Origin: Dermatophilus congolensis
Lineage (GTDB): Bacteria; Actinomycetota; Actinomycetes; Actinomycetales; Dermatophilaceae
Direction of reading: 5' to 3'
DNA length: 64,000 bases
NCBI RefSeq assembly: GCF_900447215.1
Contig: NZ_UFYA01000001.1
Location: 1,550,001-1,614,000 of the forward strand
Under the pieces are notes generated by a model. That model saw only the letters and a program-made list of their open reading frames with translations, made no database searches and was not told the origin of the DNA. A program made the position numbers and the translations under genes. Numbering within the stretch: position 1 is the first letter of the stretch; each line of letters opens with the position of its first letter. Positions 26,443 to 35,598 of this stretch are shown one piece after another.

Positions 26443-28356
26443 ATGGCCGAAAAGCAGGTCGAGCAGCGCGAGCACGTCGTCATCCGCTTCGCCGGCGACT
26501 CCGGCGACGGCATGCAACTAACCGGTGACCGCTTCACCAACGAAACAGCGCGCCTAGGCAACGACCTGTCCACCCTGCCCAACTTCCCCGCAGAAATCCG
26601 CGCCCCCCAAGGCACACTGCCCGGAGTCTCCAGCTACCAACTCCACTTCTCCAGCCAAGACGTCCTCACCCCCGGCGACGCGCCAGACGTCCTTGTCGCA
26701 ATGAACCCCGCCGCCCTCAAAGCCAACCTCAAAGACATCCCACCTGGCGGCACCCTCATCATCGACTCCGACGAATTCACCAAACGTTCCCTAGCCAAAG
26801 TCGGCTACACAACAAATCCTCTCGAAGACGACTCACTCGACCAATGGCAAGTCCACGCCATCCCCCTGACCTCCATCACAGTCGAAGCACTCCGTGACTA
26901 CGACCTCACCCGCAAAGAAAAAGAACGCAGCAAAAATATGTTTGCGCTTGGCCTGCTTTCCTGGCTATATCAGCGCACCCTCGAAAGCACCACCGCCTTT
27001 CTCAAAGCAAAATTCGCTACTAAACCAACCATCCTCGAAGCCAACCTCGCCGCCCTCAAAGCTGGCTGGAACTTCGGCGAAACCACCGAGACCTTCTCCA
27101 TCCGTTACGAAGTAGCCCCCGCCTCGGCAATCCCTGGCACCTACCGCAACATCACCGGCAACACTGCCACCGCATACGGCCTAGCCCTCGGCGCCCACCG
27201 CACTGGACTGCCCCTCGTCCTAGGCTCCTACCCCATTACCCCCGCCTCCGACATCCTCCACGTCCTATCCGGACTCAAACGCTACGGCGTAGCCACCGTT
27301 CAAGCAGAAGACGAAATCGCAGGAGCTGGCGTCGCCCTCGGCGCATCCTTCGGCGGACACCTCGGCGTCACCACCACCTCCGGTCCAGGCCTATCCCTCA
27401 AATCCGAAACCATCGGCCTAGCCGTCTCCACAGAACTCCCCCTCGTCATCGTCGACGTCCAACGCGGCGGCCCCTCCACCGGCCTGCCCACCAAAACCGA
27501 ACAAGCGGACCTCCTCCAAGCTATGTACGGCCGCAACGGCGAATCCCCCGTAGCAATCGTCGCCGCTCAAAGCCCCTCCGACTGCTTCGCAGCCGCCGTC
27601 GAAACCGTACGCATCGCCACCCAATACCGCACACCCGCAATCCTGCTCACCGACGGCTACCTCGCCAACGGATCCGAGCCCTGGCGCATCCCCGACATTG
27701 ATGACCTCCCCGACATGACCGTCGAATTCGCCACCGAACCCAACGCCACAGACGCTAAAGGCAACCCCACCTTCCACCCATTCCAACGAGACCCCCAAAC
27801 CCTCGCCCGCCCGTGGGCAATCCCCGGAACCCCCGGCCTAACACACCGAATCGGCGGCATCGAAAAAGCCAACGGCAGCGGCGAAATCAACTACACCCCC
27901 GACAACCACGACACGATGGTCCGCCTACGCGCAACCAAAATCGAACGCATCGCCGACACCATCGAAGACCTCACCGTCTATGACCCCAGCGGAAAAGCAG
28001 AACTGCTCATCATCGGCTGGGGATCCACCTACGGCCCCATCCGCGCAGCCGTCAACCGCATGCAATCCGAAGGCATGGCCATCGCCCACGCCCACCTACG
28101 ACACATCAACCCCCTCCCCACCAACACCGGCGACATACTACGCAGCTACAAACGCGTCATCATGCCCGAAATGAACCTCGGCCAAATGGCTACCATTCTG
28201 CGCGCCCGCTACCTCATCGATATCCACTCCCACACTCAAGTCAACGGCCTGCCCTTCACCTCCGCAGACCTCATCGAACACTTCACCCAAGCCCTCGCTG
28301 AACTCGGCCAACCCGCAGCCGAATACCGCACCCACCTCAACGACACCCAGGCCTAA
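26443..28356 (+). CDS. korA: 2-oxoacid:ferredoxin oxidoreductase, fused gamma-alpha subunit
   Basis: Large subunit, 637 residues, of the ferredoxin-dependent 2-oxoglutarate oxidoreductase that works with or instead of 2-oxoglutarate dehydrogenase. The N-terminal gamma domain ([20 protein letters not shown] at the start, about residues 1-190) is fused to the alpha domain with [13 protein letters not shown] and [32 protein letters not shown] stretch and the C-terminal [16 protein letters not shown] follow. The ATG at 26443 gives a typical N-terminus; the frame is open to 26395 but those residues look unlike the family. korB follows after 19 bases. Substrate preference for 2-oxoglutarate is inferred from the family. 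Confidence 0.92.
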   Translation: MAEKQVEQREHVVIRFAGDSGDGMQLTGDRFTNETARLGNDLSTLPNFPAEIRAPQGTLPGVSSYQLHFSSQDVLTPGDAPDVLVAMNPAALKANLKDIPPGGTLIIDSDEFTKRSLAKVGYTTNPLEDDSLDQWQVHAIPLTSITVEALRDYDLTRKEKERSKNMFALGLLSWLYQRTLESTTAFLKAKFATKPTILEANLAALKAGWNFGETTETFSIRYEVAPASAIPGTYRNITGNTATAYGLALGAHRTGLPLVLGSYPITPASDILHVLSGLKRYGVATVQAEDEIAGAGVALGASFGGHLGVTTTSGPGLSLKSETIGLAVSTELPLVIVDVQRGGPSTGLPTKTEQADLLQAMYGRNGESPVAIVAAQSPSDCFAAAVETVRIATQYRTPAILLTDGYLANGSEPWRIPDIDDLPDMTVEFATEPNATDAKGNPTFHPFQRDPQTLARPWAIPGTPGLTHRIGGIEKANGSGEINYTPDNHDTMVRLRATKIERIADTIEDLTVYDPSGKAELLIIGWGSTYGPIRAAVNRMQSEGMAIAHAHLRHINPLPTNTGDILRSYKRVIMPEMNLGQMATILRARYLIDIHSHTQVNGLPFTSADLIEHFTQALAELGQPAAEYRTHLNDTQA

Positions 28357-28375
28357 CCAGAAAGCAGGTACACAC

Positions 28376-29449
28376 ATGAGTATCGATCTGCCCACCCCGG
28401 TTCACGGCCTCGCGGGCGTCCCCACTCTCCCCAGCGACGCCCCCAAACCAACCCGCAAGGAATACGCCAGCGACCAAGAAGTCCGCTGGTGCCCCGGATG
28501 CGGTGACTACGCCATCCTCGCCGCCCTCCAAGGTTTCCTCCCTGAACTCGGTATCCCCCGAGAAAACATCGCTGTCATTTCCGGGATCGGCTGCTCATCT
28601 CGATTCCCCTACTACCTCGATACCTACGGATTTCACTCCATCCACGGCCGTGCCCCCGCTATCGCCACCGGACTAGCCACAGCACGCGAAGACCTCTCCG
28701 TCTGGGTCATCACCGGCGACGGTGACGCCCTCTCCATCGGCGGTAACCATCTCATCCACGCAATCCGCCGCAACGTCAACCTCAACATCCTGCTCTTCAA
28801 CAACCAGATTTACGGACTTACCAAAGGCCAGTACTCCCCCACCTCCAAGCAAGGCCTCATCACTAAATCAAGCCCCGCCGGATGCCTCGACACCCCCTTC
28901 AATCCTCTCCAACTAGCGATCGGCGCTGGCGCCACCTTCGCCGCACGCAGCATAGACTCAGACCGTAAACATCTCACCGAAACTCTCCGCCAAGCCGCAG
29001 TCCACCGAGGCACGTCATTCGTTGAGATCTACCAAAACTGCCCTATCTTCAACGACGGCGCATTCGAATCGCTAAAAGACAATGACGCCAAAGCCGAACG
29101 TCTATTACCTCTCGAAGCTGGAAAACCCATCGTCACCCCCGACGGACGCTTCAAAGTAGTCCGCTCCGGCATGGACTACGAAGTGGTTGGCACGCACTCC
29201 AGTGACGAAGAAGCAGTTATCCATGACCCCACCGCTGCCAGTCCTACCCATGCATTCGCTCTGGCAGGCCTAGACGACACCGAATTCCGTCACGTTCCCT
29301 TTGGGGTTCTACGCAACGTTGACGCTCCCGCATACGACGACCAGGTGCGTGCACAAATCTCCGCAGCGACCACTGCTGCAGGTGGCGAAGCACAGGATAG
29401 CGACTTCGCTGCTCTTTTGCGTGGACGCGATTCTTGGATCGTGGAATAA
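28376..29449 (+). CDS. korB: 2-oxoacid:ferredoxin oxidoreductase beta subunit
   Basis: Thiamine-diphosphate subunit of 357 residues. The N-terminal [17 protein letters not shown] supplies the Cys pair, [14 protein letters not shown] follows, and the ThDP/Mg site reads [19 protein letters not shown] with [19 protein letters not shown]. It catalyses oxidative decarboxylation with korA, passing electrons to ferredoxin. No ferredoxin gene is beside it. AGAAAGCAGG precedes the ATG. A strong terminator follows the stop, so korA-korB is a two-gene operon. Confidence 0.94.
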   Translation: MSIDLPTPVHGLAGVPTLPSDAPKPTRKEYASDQEVRWCPGCGDYAILAALQGFLPELGIPRENIAVISGIGCSSRFPYYLDTYGFHSIHGRAPAIATGLATAREDLSVWVITGDGDALSIGGNHLIHAIRRNVNLNILLFNNQIYGLTKGQYSPTSKQGLITKSSPAGCLDTPFNPLQLAIGAGATFAARSIDSDRKHLTETLRQAAVHRGTSFVEIYQNCPIFNDGAFESLKDNDAKAERLLPLEAGKPIVTPDGRFKVVRSGMDYEVVGTHSSDEEAVIHDPTAASPTHAFALAGLDDTEFRHVPFGVLRNVDAPAYDDQVRAQISAATTAAGGEAQDSDFAALLRGRDSWIVE

Positions 29450-29464
29450 AGCCATAGAAAACCC

Positions 29465-29506
29465 ATTTGGGGGTATTTCCCGCATCTGTGGGAAATACCC
29501 CCAAAT
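29465..29506 (+). terminator. Terminator of korAB
   Basis: ATTTGGGGGTATTTCCC (29465-29481) pairs perfectly with its complement at 29490-29506 across an eight-base loop, followed by TTTT. It starts 16 bases after the korB stop and probably also limits transcription of the convergent protease gene. Confidence 0.93.
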
Positions 29507-29542
29507 TTTTATCCCTGTTTAACCGATCATGCTAAGTATGTT

Positions 29543-30412
29543 TCATTGGGCAGAAGAATCAGAATTAAGTTCTGCTCCTTTATGCAGGGAGCATCCTTTC
29601 TTGTGAAAGTCAATCCTTCCGGAGTCAAAGCATCCAACAAGCTCATCCACGCGCTGCCCATACGAGACACCTTGAGCTACTGAAACTTTCCCGGATTCAT
29701 CAACCTCGCACGGATTGTCGGCCTCACACTTTTTACCACCTTCGTTTTTCGTATTGTGAATTCCGACGATCTCGCCATCTTTATTGAATATAGGAGAACC
29801 ACTTGTTCCCGGAATAAGACCACACTTCTCACCCGAGTAACGCAAAGACTTTTCCCAGTAATAATTTCCTTCTTTAAGCACGGGGATAAACCCATTGAAC
29901 CCACAAAGGTAGCTCTTTCCCCACAGTGCAGAAGGAATCGAAAGCTCATCACCTACTTCAGGGGTAGCTTTCGCAAAGTAACGCGGTTTCACCCCTCCCC
30001 TTTCGAGTTCTTCAAACGTCTTATCGAGCTCATACAAAGCAACATCCGACCTCTTCAATGTCGCATAAAGAAGCTTAGTAGTACGGACATCCATTGCATT
30101 TGTAATCTTTACGCCTCTGACAATCGTCACAAGATGAGACTCAGGAGCATTGACAACAACCTGATCCCCCGAAGGGGGATTTTCAGCACAATGAGCATTC
30201 GTCAAAAAAAGTCCCTTATCGCTCTTTTGCGACGAAGGAAACTTCACAATCGAACCAGAACACTTCATAATCCGGGCTGCACCATCGAAGGCCTCGAGCC
30301 TAGAACCCCCCTCAGCGAAAGCTAATGGCGCCCCCGCAACAGCTCCCCCCAGAAGAACCCCAACCATTGCAAACTTAGCGACCCCAAGGCCACCCTTAAG
30401 TGTGATCATCAT
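29543..30412 (-). CDS. Secreted trypsin-like serine protease
   Basis: Protein of 289 residues with a Sec signal peptide (hydrophobic run AKFAMVGVLLGGAVAGAPLAFA ending near residue 33). The chymotrypsin-fold triad is visible: LFLTNAHCAE with His near residue 72, SDVALYEL with Asp, and LIPGTSGSPIF with Ser. Several cysteines suggest disulphides. Specificity cannot be read. It stands alone between the korAB terminator and the tetR gene, and its A+T-rich codon use differs sharply from korAB, so horizontal acquisition is plausible. The start was put at the first ATG of an ATGATG pair (30412) with GAAAAG upstream; a longer frame to 30460 adds residues before the signal peptide. Confidence 0.88.
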   Translation of the reverse strand: MMITLKGGLGVAKFAMVGVLLGGAVAGAPLAFAEGGSRLEAFDGAARIMKCSGSIVKFPSSQKSDKGLFLTNAHCAENPPSGDQVVVNAPESHLVTIVRGVKITNAMDVRTTKLLYATLKRSDVALYELDKTFEELERGGVKPRYFAKATPEVGDELSIPSALWGKSYLCGFNGFIPVLKEGNYYWEKSLRYSGEKCGLIPGTSGSPIFNKDGEIVGIHNTKNEGGKKCEADNPCEVDESGKVSVAQGVSYGQRVDELVGCFDSGRIDFHKKGCSLHKGAELNSDSSAQ

Positions 30413-30651
30413 TAAGTTCTTTTCATTAAATTTAAGAAACAAACGAGAGGCAACAGGCACAAAAGAGAGGAATTAATTAACTAAACTCCGCTCTCAACAA
30501 TCGCGAAAATAGTTGAAAAAACAAGCAATTTCCGTATGCAGCAGATGTAGGCATCCTAGCCTCACCTACACGACACCTAAGAAGCCCCCTTACACGAAAC
30601 GACCTGTCCCGTAGATCACAGAACAGGCCGCCTCAGCAAGCGTTAGGCTAC

Positions 30652-31278
30652 CTAGCCCCCCACATTCAATGACCCCAAGGCCGTGCCTTCCAAGTGACCC
30701 ACCACACTGTCCAACACGATCCTCACCACCTCATCGATAGCCTCATCATCCCGATCCACCAACCACGAGAACGTCACCCCATCCACCAACGACAAGATAA
30801 CCCGAGCCAAAGTGCGCGTTGAAAGCTGTTCTGTCCCCTCCAGCTTCAAACCTTCGCTAATGAACCCTTCCAGCACATCCAAATACGTGGTGTAGAGAAC
30901 ACGTGCAACCTCACCGTCAGAACGAATCGACCACGCAGCCAACTCATAACTCAATAGCTGCCGCCCCGGCGCACGACGCATCTGCACCTTATACGCATCA
31001 AACGCTTTAAAAACCAGATCACGCATACTCAAGCCCTGGGCGTCACCCTCTTCAATAGCCGCAGCTACCGGGCCAAGAATAGGCGTCGCAAACGACTCCG
31101 CGACCCCGGAGAGCAACGCTTCCTTTGAGTTGAAGCAATAGTGCACAACACCCAGAGACACGTTGGCCCGATCGGCGATACGGCGCACGGATGCGGCGGC
31201 GAGACCCTCTTCAATAGCAAGGTCGATCGTCGCCTCGATCAACTGCTCACGTCGCTGCTCAGCTGGAACACGGGACAT
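30652..31278 (-). CDS. TetR/AcrR-family transcriptional regulator
   Basis: Repressor-type regulator of 208 residues. The N-terminal helix-turn-helix is clear: RREQLIEATIDLAIEEG, then ASVRRIADRANVSLGVVHYC and FNSKEALL. The C-terminal ligand domain (about residues 75-200) is poorly conserved, as usual, so neither ligand nor target can be named. The ATG at 31278 gives a compact N-terminus; an ATG at 31344 is also in frame. It sits 221 bases downstream of the polyprenyl synthase gene on the same strand, with no obvious partner efflux gene. The flanking non-coding stretches (30413-30651 and 31279-31499) show nothing recognisable. Confidence 0.88.
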   Translation of the reverse strand: MSRVPAEQRREQLIEATIDLAIEEGLAAASVRRIADRANVSLGVVHYCFNSKEALLSGVAESFATPILGPVAAAIEEGDAQGLSMRDLVFKAFDAYKVQMRRAPGRQLLSYELAAWSIRSDGEVARVLYTTYLDVLEGFISEGLKLEGTEQLSTRTLARVILSLVDGVTFSWLVDRDDEAIDEVVRIVLDSVVGHLEGTALGSLNVGG

Positions 31279-31499
31279 AGCTTTCACAATACGGCCAGCA
31301 TCCGGAACAAATCCCGAGGCCGGACGATCTCTTACTCCCCTCATACTCAGCTCTTATCAAGACCGGATAAACACGTGTCGGGTTTCCGCCAAAATGCGGC
31401 AACCAGTAATCATCGCCACCACTGCCCTGATGCTGCCTCTCAAACAGAGAAACACCTGCTCAAGAGACAGCCCAGAAGCATCAGCAATAACTAGCCAAG

Positions 31500-32507
31500 T
31501 CACCCCACACGCGCTACAGAACTTGAAGCCAACGCACAAAGTGCTTGCACCACACGACTATTACCTAATGGCGACAGTAACTCAGAAGCTTCCTGCGCGA
31601 CACGCCGTGTGATCTCCCGTGCCTCATCCAACAAAGGATGAACACGCAGCAATCCCAACGCCTCAGCCAACAGCGCATCATCACTCAAATCTGAATCCAA
31701 CAGCTCAATAAGCCGCGCATCTTCAGCAGCACCACGACGACGGACAAGGATCGTAACCAGCGTATCCACCCCCTCACGCAGATCAGTACCAGGAGTTTTA
31801 CCCGACTCTTCAGCATCCGAAGCAATATCGAGTAGGTCATCAGCAAGCTGGAACGCCATCCCAACTTTCTCACCGTATTGCCGCATGATTTCCACGGTTT
31901 CCGGATCAGCGCCACCAAACATCGCCCCATAAAGCGCTGCCGTAGCAATCAAAGAACCCGTCTTATCCGCAAGCACTCCCATGTAATGCTCCAACGGATC
32001 AGCACCACCAGGCTCCTGCTGCGTATCCCGGATCTGCCCCGAACACAAACGGATAAACGTCTCCGCTTGGATCTTCACTGCTTCAGGCCCCAGCTCAGCG
32101 ACAATCGCCGAAGCCTTACCGAACAACAAATCACCAACAAGAATCGAAACCGTGTTACCAAACGCAACATTCGAACTCATCACACCACGACGAACCTCCG
32201 CCTCGTCCATCACATCGTCGTGATACAACGACGCCAGATGCGTCAGCTCTACCGCCGCCGCAGCAGCAACCACGTCATCTCCAGCAACTTCCTCGCCACC
32301 GAGATACGAAGCAAGAACCGTCAACATAGGCCGAAACCGTTTGCCACCAGCCTCAAAAAGGTGCGACGCCGCCCGGGAGATAAACTGCTCTTCCGAACGC
32401 ACCTGCGCTGCAATGAACTTTTCGACCCTGCCCACGTCTTGCAATACGTGTTCAGACAGTTCCGCATCCACATCAAGACGGCCGAAACCGGCCTGCGGCG
32501 CGCTCAT
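31500..32507 (-). CDS. Trans-polyprenyl diphosphate synthase (menaquinone side chain)
   Basis: Isoprenyl chain-elongating enzyme of 335 residues. The first Asp-rich motif is in LYHDDVMDEAEVRRG (about residue 95), GGKRFRPML is the upstream substrate-binding block, and the second Asp-rich motif is in QLADDLLDIASD. It makes the long polyprenyl diphosphate that MenA attaches to the naphthoquinone ring. The ATG overlaps the nuoN TGA (ATGA), so it reads as the last gene of the nuo operon. With menJ, menG, menF and menD nearby, a role in menaquinone synthesis is very likely. The chain length cannot be read by eye. Confidence 0.9.
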   Translation of the reverse strand: MSAPQAGFGRLDVDAELSEHVLQDVGRVEKFIAAQVRSEEQFISRAASHLFEAGGKRFRPMLTVLASYLGGEEVAGDDVVAAAAAVELTHLASLYHDDVMDEAEVRRGVMSSNVAFGNTVSILVGDLLFGKASAIVAELGPEAVKIQAETFIRLCSGQIRDTQQEPGGADPLEHYMGVLADKTGSLIATAALYGAMFGGADPETVEIMRQYGEKVGMAFQLADDLLDIASDAEESGKTPGTDLREGVDTLVTILVRRRGAAEDARLIELLDSDLSDDALLAEALGLLRVHPLLDEAREITRRVAQEASELLSPLGNSRVVQALCALASSSVARVG

Positions 32508-34075
32508 CGGATGAAAATCGATGCGCTTTCCAGCAGGCTCAAAGCCGGGCTGGGCATCACACCGAGAACAATAGTGACGAGCAATCCAAGAGCGATCGAA
32601 GCCTGCGTCAACGCCGAAGGCGCAACAACACTGACCTCATCGTTAGCGTCATCGGCGAAAAACATCAAGATGACAAATCGGAAATAAACGAACGCAGTGA
32701 CAGCACTACACAACACACCGATGACCGCCAAGGTCACCCCTGGCGTACCTGCAGCACCAATAGCCGCACCAAAGGCAGCAACCTTGGCAGTAAACCCAGA
32801 AGTCAGCGGAATACCTGCAAAAGACAACAGCACAAACCCCATGCTCCCAGCAATCACAGGATGTTTGCGTCCCAAGCCAGCCCACTGAGACAAATCGGTA
32901 GCTTCCACGCCACGCACACGAACTAGCATGACCAGCCCAAACGCGGAAATCGTAGTAAAGGCATACGCGGCGAGGTAGAACATCACACCAACCACACCAC
33001 GCACATCAAAGGCCAACAGACCAACCAGAATGAACCCGGCATGCGCCACCGACGAATAAGCCAGCATGCGTTTGATGTCCGACTGAGTGATCGTCAAGAT
33101 CGTGCCGATCACCATCGTCAATCCTGCAACCACCCACATCACGGCTTGGAAGTTCCACCGTGCGCCCTCGAAAGCGACATACACAACGCGCATAAGCGCA
33201 CCAAAAGCTGCCACCTTCACTACTGCGGACATGAAAGCCGTCACCGCAGTAGGAGCTCCCTGGTAAACATCTGCGGTCCACCACTGGAACGGCGCCGCGC
33301 CCACCTTGAACAACATGCCGCTCAACACGAGCAGAATGCCGATAACAAGAAGTGGCCCCTTACCTGCCACAGATCCCATCGCCAGTGCGATCGTGCCCAA
33401 GTTCAGGCTCCCGGCATAACCGAACAACAGCGCACTACCAAACAAGAAGAACGCCGACGCAAAAGACCCCAACAGGAAATACTTCAAGCTTGCTTCCTGC
33501 GAAAGCAAACGACGACGACGCCCCATCGAGACCAAGACGTACAGCGGCAAAGAAAACATCTCCAGCCCCACGAACAACGTGAGCAGATCACCAGCTGCGA
33601 CAAAAAGCATCATCCCAGCGACGCAGAAACAAGCAAGTGGGTAGAGCTCCGTGGAAGAGCCCTCCCGAGCAGCAAGTGCTTCCTGCGGCGACCCAGGAAC
33701 TGAAGAGCCTGCCTCGGTAAACGCATCTGCGGTACGCCCAGAAAAACGCTCCGTCGCAAGAACAAGCGCAAGCAAAGACGTCACCGCAATAACTAGCTGA
33801 AGTAGCCAGCCGGGGCCGTCAATCACCAAACTGCCAGCAATCGTGGGCCCCGTCATGATCGGTCGCCCGATCACAAGAAGCACGATCGCGAACAGTAACG
33901 AAGCGACCATCAAACTTGTTTGAGCAGTGTGACGGCTAGACCGGTTCATGAACGCCTCAAACAAGAGGCCAATAAAACCAGCGAGAACGATCACCGCTAC
34001 CGGCATGATCGCGGCCGGATTGAAATCTGCGGCGGAGACCGTCGAGACGGCTGTGGGCATGCTCAAGAACGGCAT
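32504..34075 (-). CDS. nuoN: NADH-quinone oxidoreductase subunit N
   Basis: Antiporter-like membrane subunit of complex I, 523 residues and about 14 helices. Recognisable blocks are FVGLEMFSLPLYVLV, ASLKYFLLGSFASAFFLFG, KVGAAPFQWWTADVYQGAPT and KRMLAYSSVAHAGFILVG, the last two holding conserved Lys residues of the proton path. The start overlaps the nuoM stop (TGATG) and the stop overlaps the polyprenyl synthase start. It completes the A-to-N order of the operon. Confidence 0.95.
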   Translation of the reverse strand: MPFLSMPTAVSTVSAADFNPAAIMPVAVIVLAGFIGLLFEAFMNRSSRHTAQTSLMVASLLFAIVLLVIGRPIMTGPTIAGSLVIDGPGWLLQLVIAVTSLLALVLATERFSGRTADAFTEAGSSVPGSPQEALAAREGSSTELYPLACFCVAGMMLFVAAGDLLTLFVGLEMFSLPLYVLVSMGRRRRLLSQEASLKYFLLGSFASAFFLFGSALLFGYAGSLNLGTIALAMGSVAGKGPLLVIGILLVLSGMLFKVGAAPFQWWTADVYQGAPTAVTAFMSAVVKVAAFGALMRVVYVAFEGARWNFQAVMWVVAGLTMVIGTILTITQSDIKRMLAYSSVAHAGFILVGLLAFDVRGVVGVMFYLAAYAFTTISAFGLVMLVRVRGVEATDLSQWAGLGRKHPVIAGSMGFVLLSFAGIPLTSGFTAKVAAFGAAIGAAGTPGVTLAVIGVLCSAVTAFVYFRFVILMFFADDANDEVSVVAPSALTQASIALGLLVTIVLGVMPSPALSLLESASIFIR

Positions 34076-35598
34076 CAGCGGTCACTCCCGATCGATGGTG
34101 CAGTAGTCGACGAGGTTGCAACACCTACAACCGACATGGTTTGGGTGACCGAAGGGTTAACAACGTCGAGAGCCACCTTGGGATAGAACCCCAGCAGCAA
34201 GAAAGCGACGATGATCGGCGCAACAACCCATTTCTCACGGACAGTGAGATCAGGGACATTTGCACGGTCGGTCGGCCGTGCGCCGGTAAAGATTCGCTGA
34301 TAGGTGATAAGCACATACACCGCTGCAAGAATCAACGCCGTCGCTGCAATAACAGCAGCAATCGGGCTAGTGGCGTACGAGCCAACCAAAACCATGTACT
34401 CAGAAACGAACGATCCAAGACCAGGCAAGGCCAGCGTGCTCAACCCAGAGATAAGGAATGCTCCTGCCAAGACAGGCGTGACCCGCTGCCACCCCCCATA
34501 TGCGTCTCGGTATTTGCTCCCACCTCGACTGATCAGCATTCCTGCGACCAAGAACAGCCCCGCGGTGGAGAAGCCGTGGTTAACCATGTAGAGCACCGAC
34601 CCGCTACCGGCGACCGGGGTGAAAGCGAAAATGCCCAAGATGATGAAACCGAAGTGGCTGATAGAGGTGTACGCAATAAACCGCATGATGTCGTTCGACC
34701 CAATGGCCAAAACAGCCCCATACAGAATCGATATAACCGCCAGCGCAATGACGTAAGGGGCTGCTTGTTTAGAAGCCTCAGGGAACATCTGCAGACAGAA
34801 ACGAATCATTCCGAATGTGCCGACCTTGTCAAGAACACCAACGAGCAGCACCGCGGTAGCAGGGCGAGATTCGGTGGAGGCTTCCGGTAGCCAGGTGTGA
34901 ACCGGCCACATAGGAGCTTTGATCGCAAAAGCGATGAAGAAGCCACAGAACAGCAGCATTTCGATGCCAGGATCCAGCTTCAAACCGGTCAAAGAAGAGA
35001 CCAAGAAAGCAGTATCTCCGCCGGGGCCCAGCGGGAACAACGCCAGCACCGCAACAAGCATGACCAGTCCGCCGGTTAATGAGAACAGCAAGAACTTCAT
35101 TGCAGCTGCGCGGCGGCCAGGCCCACCGTAAGAACCGATGAGGAAGAACACCGGGATCAGCATGACTTCGAAAAACACGTAGAACAGCACCACATCGGTT
35201 GCTGCGAAGACGCCGACGATCATCGCCTCAAGGAACAGCATCCAGGCGAAGTAGCGATTCTGGCGTGTGCCGCCTTCGGGAACGTCGTCCCAGGCGGCGA
35301 GGATGCACACGGGGACGAGGATGGCTCCCATAACGATGAGTGCCAGAGCCATACCGTCAACGCCGAGTGCGTAGCTAATACCCCACTGTGGGATCCACGG
35401 GTGGAGTTCGGTGAGCTGGAACTGTTCAGGCGAGCTCGGGTTGAACTGCAGAGCAGCACCAACAGAAACCGTCAGTGTCACAAGAGAAACACCAAGAGCG
35501 ACGATCCGGCCGGAGGGTGCGCGGCCCATGAAGGCTACGGCCAGAGCGCCGACGAGTGGGATCAATCCCAGCGTCGTCAACCAAGGAAAGGTCGTCAT
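34075..35598 (-). CDS. nuoM: NADH-quinone oxidoreductase subunit M
   Basis: Second antiporter-like subunit, 507 residues. The conserved stretches FFEVMLIPVFFLIGSYGG (essential Glu near residue 144), IKAPMWPVHTWLPEASTESR and FIAYTSISHFGFIILG identify it. About 14 helices are predicted. The translation start directly overlaps the nuoL stop region, and its TGA shares an A with the nuoN start. Proton translocation at the distal end of the membrane arm is the known role. Confidence 0.96.
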   Translation of the reverse strand: MTTFPWLTTLGLIPLVGALAVAFMGRAPSGRIVALGVSLVTLTVSVGAALQFNPSSPEQFQLTELHPWIPQWGISYALGVDGMALALIVMGAILVPVCILAAWDDVPEGGTRQNRYFAWMLFLEAMIVGVFAATDVVLFYVFFEVMLIPVFFLIGSYGGPGRRAAAMKFLLFSLTGGLVMLVAVLALFPLGPGGDTAFLVSSLTGLKLDPGIEMLLFCGFFIAFAIKAPMWPVHTWLPEASTESRPATAVLLVGVLDKVGTFGMIRFCLQMFPEASKQAAPYVIALAVISILYGAVLAIGSNDIMRFIAYTSISHFGFIILGIFAFTPVAGSGSVLYMVNHGFSTAGLFLVAGMLISRGGSKYRDAYGGWQRVTPVLAGAFLISGLSTLALPGLGSFVSEYMVLVGSYATSPIAAVIAATALILAAVYVLITYQRIFTGARPTDRANVPDLTVREKWVVAPIIVAFLLLGFYPKVALDVVNPSVTQTMSVVGVATSSTTAPSIGSDR

